From assembly GCF_001433855.1 (NCBI RefSeq), contig NZ_AZCP01000007.1:71121-118231 (forward strand): a stretch of 47,111 nt of DNA, read 5' to 3'. Below the pieces are notes generated by a model, which was not told the origin of the DNA, did not search any database, and saw only the letters and a list, made by a program, of their open reading frames with translations. This document shows, one piece after another, positions 44,884-47,111 of the stretch. Every line of letters begins with the position of its first letter. Positions within the stretch are counted from its first letter, which is position 1. Both the position numbers and the translations under genes were made by a program. Origin of the DNA: Levilactobacillus brevis ATCC 14869 = DSM 20054 (lineage in GTDB: Bacteria; Bacillota; Bacilli; Lactobacillales; Lactobacillaceae).

Positions 44884-45771
44884 ATGGCAGATTATTTAGT
44901 AAAAAGTTTAATTGACGGTGGCATGTTTCGCGCATACGTGGTTGACGCCACGGAAACAGTCGCTGAAGCGCAACAGCGGCATGATACTTGGAGTGCCGCC
45001 ACGGCGGCCTTGGGTCGAACTCTGATTGGAACGATGTTACTTTCAACTTCCTTGCTAAAGGGGGATGAAAAGCTAACTGTCAAAGTGAATGGACATGGAC
45101 CAGTGGGGGCCATTGTTGTTGATGGCAATGCTAACGGGACGGTTAAGGGATATTTACAGTATCCACATACTAGCCTGCCGCTTAATGAAAAGCACAAGAT
45201 TGATGTTAAAAAGGCGGTTGGGGTTAACGGTATGCTGACGGTTACCAAGGATCAAGGCCTGGGCCAGCCATATACTGGGCAAGTGCCATTGGTGTCCGGT
45301 GAATTAGGTGAAGACTTTACTTACTATTTGGCTAAGTCGGAACAAATCCCAAGTGCAGTGGGGGTATCCGTGTTCGTACAGCCTAATAATACAGTTAAGG
45401 TTGCCGGCGGGTTCTTGATTCAGGTAATGCCTGGTGCTTCCGATGAAGCAATTGCGCGGTTAGAACAGCGGATTAAAGAGATGCCAATGGTATCAGAACT
45501 ATTACTGGCTGGACAGACACCGGAAGAAATTTTGGCACTTCTATTTAAAGAAGAAAAGATCAAGATTGTCCAAAAAATGCCTGTGGGCTTTAAGTGTGAT
45601 TGTTCTAAGGACCGGTTTGCCCAGTCGTTGGCTTCCATTCAACCAGCAGCGTTACAGGAAATGATTGATGAAGATCACGGTGCCGAAGCAGTTTGTCATT
45701 TTTGTGGGACAAAGTATCAATTTTCGGAAGATGACTTACGGGCCATTTTAACGGAAGCACAGGCTAAGTAG
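44884..45771 (+). CDS. hslO: Redox-regulated chaperone Hsp33
   Basis: A 295-residue cytoplasmic holdase activated by oxidation. The C-terminal zinc site is C238-D-C240 and C271-HF-C274, the CXC...CXXC pattern whose cysteines form disulfides under oxidative stress. N-terminal blocks are DYLVKSLIDGGMFRAYVVDAT and LLSTSLLKGDEKLTVKVNGHGPVGAIVVD. Start 44884 (MADYLVK) matches the family start; the frame extended to 44851 adds residues without an RBS. It is followed by dusB after 1 bp, so the two are probably coupled. Confidence 0.95.
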   Translation: MADYLVKSLIDGGMFRAYVVDATETVAEAQQRHDTWSAATAALGRTLIGTMLLSTSLLKGDEKLTVKVNGHGPVGAIVVDGNANGTVKGYLQYPHTSLPLNEKHKIDVKKAVGVNGMLTVTKDQGLGQPYTGQVPLVSGELGEDFTYYLAKSEQIPSAVGVSVFVQPNNTVKVAGGFLIQVMPGASDEAIARLEQRIKEMPMVSELLLAGQTPEEILALLFKEEKIKIVQKMPVGFKCDCSKDRFAQSLASIQPAALQEMIDEDHGAEAVCHFCGTKYQFSEDDLRAILTEAQAK

Positions 45772-45772
45772 T

Positions 45773-46795
45773 ATGGAAGGCACAAGTTGGCAGATTGGCG
45801 ATGTTACGATTCCCAATCGAGTGGTGGTTGCTCCCATGGCGGGGGTAACGAATGTGGCTTTTCGGACGATCTGTAAGGCGTTCGGTTCCGGGTTGGTTGA
45901 ATGTGAAATGATTTCTGGGCAAGGAATTCATTATCATAATCAACGAACGTTACGAATGATGGCTGTGAATGCGCAAGAACATCCGATGAGTATTCAGATC
46001 TTTGGTGGCACCCAGAAAACCTTGGTACAGGCTGCTCAATTTGTTGATCAACAGACGGCAGCGGATATTATTGACATCAATATGGGATGTCCGGTGAACA
46101 AAGTAGTTAATACGGATGCGGGTGCCAAATGGCTACTGGATTCACAAAAGGTTCACGATATGGTGGCAGCAGTTGTTGCGGCAGTAAAAAAGCCGGTGAC
46201 AGTTAAGATGCGAACCGGTTGGGACGATCATCATATTTTTGCGGTTGATAATGCTTTGGCGGCGCAGCGGGCTGGGGCTGCTGCGGTGGCTATGCATGGT
46301 CGAACGCGGAAGCAAATGTATCAAGGACAAGCAGATTGGCAGATTTTAGCGGAGGTTGCCCAGCATCTAACCATTCCTTTCATGGGGAATGGTGATGTGC
46401 GGACGCCACAAGATGCGCAACGGATGTTGAATGAGGTTGGCGCAGATGCGGTTATGATTGGACGAGCGGTTATGGGGAACCCATGGCTGTTGCAACGGAT
46501 CAATCATTACCTGGCAACTGATGAATTGCTGGCAGAACCAACACCACAGGAAAAAATCACGATTGCATTGGAACACTTGCACAAGTTGTGTGTTGCCAAG
46601 GGACCAGTAGAAGGACCACGGGATTTTCGCAATCAGGTTGCTTATTACTTGAAGGGAATTCCGCATACGGCCCGAACTAAGGTCGCTATTACGGATGCAA
46701 CTGAAGAAGCTGTGATGCATGATCTGCTGGTCAAATTTTTGGAGCGGATGACGGCGACGATACAACATCAGCCGGTTCGACGATATCGAAATTAA
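45773..46795 (+). CDS. dusB: tRNA-dihydrouridine synthase
   Basis: A 340-residue FMN enzyme of the Dus family (TIM barrel plus helical domain) that reduces uridines in the tRNA D-loop. The catalytic Cys is C106 in INMGCPVNKV. FMN/substrate blocks are VAPMAGVTNVAFR, VTVKMRTGWDD, AVAMHGRTRKQMYQG, FMGNGDVRTPQDA and VMIGRAVMGNPWL. Start ATG 45773 is 1 bp after the hslO stop with no strong RBS, suggesting translational coupling. Length is normal. The DusB assignment over other Dus types is from family position in Firmicutes. Confidence 0.95.
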   Translation: MEGTSWQIGDVTIPNRVVVAPMAGVTNVAFRTICKAFGSGLVECEMISGQGIHYHNQRTLRMMAVNAQEHPMSIQIFGGTQKTLVQAAQFVDQQTAADIIDINMGCPVNKVVNTDAGAKWLLDSQKVHDMVAAVVAAVKKPVTVKMRTGWDDHHIFAVDNALAAQRAGAAAVAMHGRTRKQMYQGQADWQILAEVAQHLTIPFMGNGDVRTPQDAQRMLNEVGADAVMIGRAVMGNPWLLQRINHYLATDELLAEPTPQEKITIALEHLHKLCVAKGPVEGPRDFRNQVAYYLKGIPHTARTKVAITDATEEAVMHDLLVKFLERMTATIQHQPVRRYRN

Positions 46796-46798
46796 GGG

Positions 46799-46824
46799 TA
46801 GGACAGTTATGTCCTATTTTTTTT
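46799..46824 (+). terminator. Terminator of dusB
   Basis: 7-bp stem TAGGACA / TGTCCTA, loop GTTA, then an eight-T run. Confidence 0.85.
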
Positions 46825-46844
46825 GATTTATTTTGTAAATATCC

Positions 46845-46873
46845 TTGACCTAAGACGGGATGCTTGGTAAGAT
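46845..46873 (+). promoter_or_regulatory. Tandem promoter P1
   Basis: TTGACC (46845-46850), 17-bp spacer, TAAGAT (46868-46873), with an extended TGG. Confidence 0.65.
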
Positions 46874-46948
46874 ATTACCTGTTGCTGTGAACGACAGAAA
46901 TGCATAAAAAACAAATTGCTGAATAGTCATACAATTTGAAAATAATGC

Positions 46949-46977
46949 TTGACGCGTCAAACAGCAACTGATACAAT
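46949..46977 (+). promoter_or_regulatory. Tandem promoter P2
   Basis: TTGACG (46949-46954), 17-bp spacer, TACAAT (46972-46977). 104 bp after P1. Confidence 0.8.
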
Positions 46978-47059
46978 GTTTTATGTTGTCGAAAGGCATC
47001 GAGCATCTGAATATCTCAGCCACCCGGTTGAATATATATTCAAAAGTTTTAAAAAGATG

Positions 47060-47088
47060 TTGACATGATTTGGACGACATGATATACT
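47060..47088 (+). promoter_or_regulatory. Tandem promoter P3
   Basis: TTGACA (47060-47065), 17-bp spacer, TATACT (47083-47088), near-consensus. 111 bp after P2. Confidence 0.85.
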
Positions 47089-47111
47089 TTAAAAGTTGTC
47101 ACGGAGCACTT

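Larger units (their letters stand above)
46825..47111. other. Promoter-rich region at window end, probably upstream of rRNA operon
   Basis: At least 287 bp without a gene, containing three consecutive sigma-A-like promoters. Multiple strong promoters about 105-110 bp apart are typical of rRNA operons. The downstream transcript is not in the window, and a lysS or tRNA gene cannot be excluded. Confidence 0.5.

Overview
The window is a low-to-mid-GC Firmicutes chromosome segment, almost certainly from the Lactobacillaceae (plantarum/brevis type; the species cannot be fixed from sequence alone). The pointers are a mucin-binding-repeat protein with an LPQTN sortase motif, a large cluster of WxL cell-surface proteins, and the familiar lactobacillar order murA-rpmE2-srtA ... 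lemA-htpX ... murF-cshA-acpS-alr-mazEF ... ldh-pth-mfd-flippase-rqcP-divIC-S1 protein-tilS-hpt-ftsH-hslO-dusB.

Region 1 (1-4408) is a wall and translation block: the 3' end of a MucBP/LPxTG adhesin, a MurA with Asp in place of the usual catalytic Cys, the zinc-independent ribosomal protein L31 type B, and a class A sortase that could anchor the adhesin.

Region 2 (4409-19041) is the accessory part: about 14.5 kb holding eight WxL-domain proteins (five small, three large L-type-lectin/WxL fusions), one small membrane-anchored protein with a degenerate sortase motif, and one DUF916/DUF3324 protein of the CscA type that holds WxL proteins at the wall. The 11023-13988 part resembles a core csc operon. 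Most other WxL genes are separate units with their own promoter, long leader and terminator. At least five upstream regions share one promoter architecture: a TGGACA -35 hexamer, a 17-bp spacer and a -10. An inverted repeat (CCAC-N12-GTGG or a degenerate form) overlaps the -35. This looks like an undescribed local operator that co-regulates the surface complex, and it is the main discovery candidate here.

Region 3 (19042-29206) returns to conserved genes: a low-molecular-weight tyrosine phosphatase (minus strand), lemA-htpX, an unrecognised conserved protein, murF, the cold-shock-type DEAD-box helicase cshA, a baeRF-like protein, and the acpS-alr-mazE-mazF group, in which lipid synthesis, D-alanine supply and a toxin-antitoxin pair are adjacent.

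Region 4 (29253-32942) has three minus-strand genes (a CBS/ACT protein, an L,D-transpeptidase and L-lactate dehydrogenase) and one plus-strand 39-residue membrane protein too short for ordinary ORF cut-offs.

Region 5 (32943-47111) is a run of plus-strand housekeeping genes: pth-mfd-flippase-rqcP, divIC, an S1 protein, tilS-hpt, ftsH (with a likely CtsR box), hslO-dusB. It ends in three tandem sigma-A-like promoters that probably drive an rRNA operon just beyond the window.

No tRNA or rRNA gene, transposase, prophage or CRISPR array was seen. Intergenic DNA is unusually long within the WxL cluster and short elsewhere.
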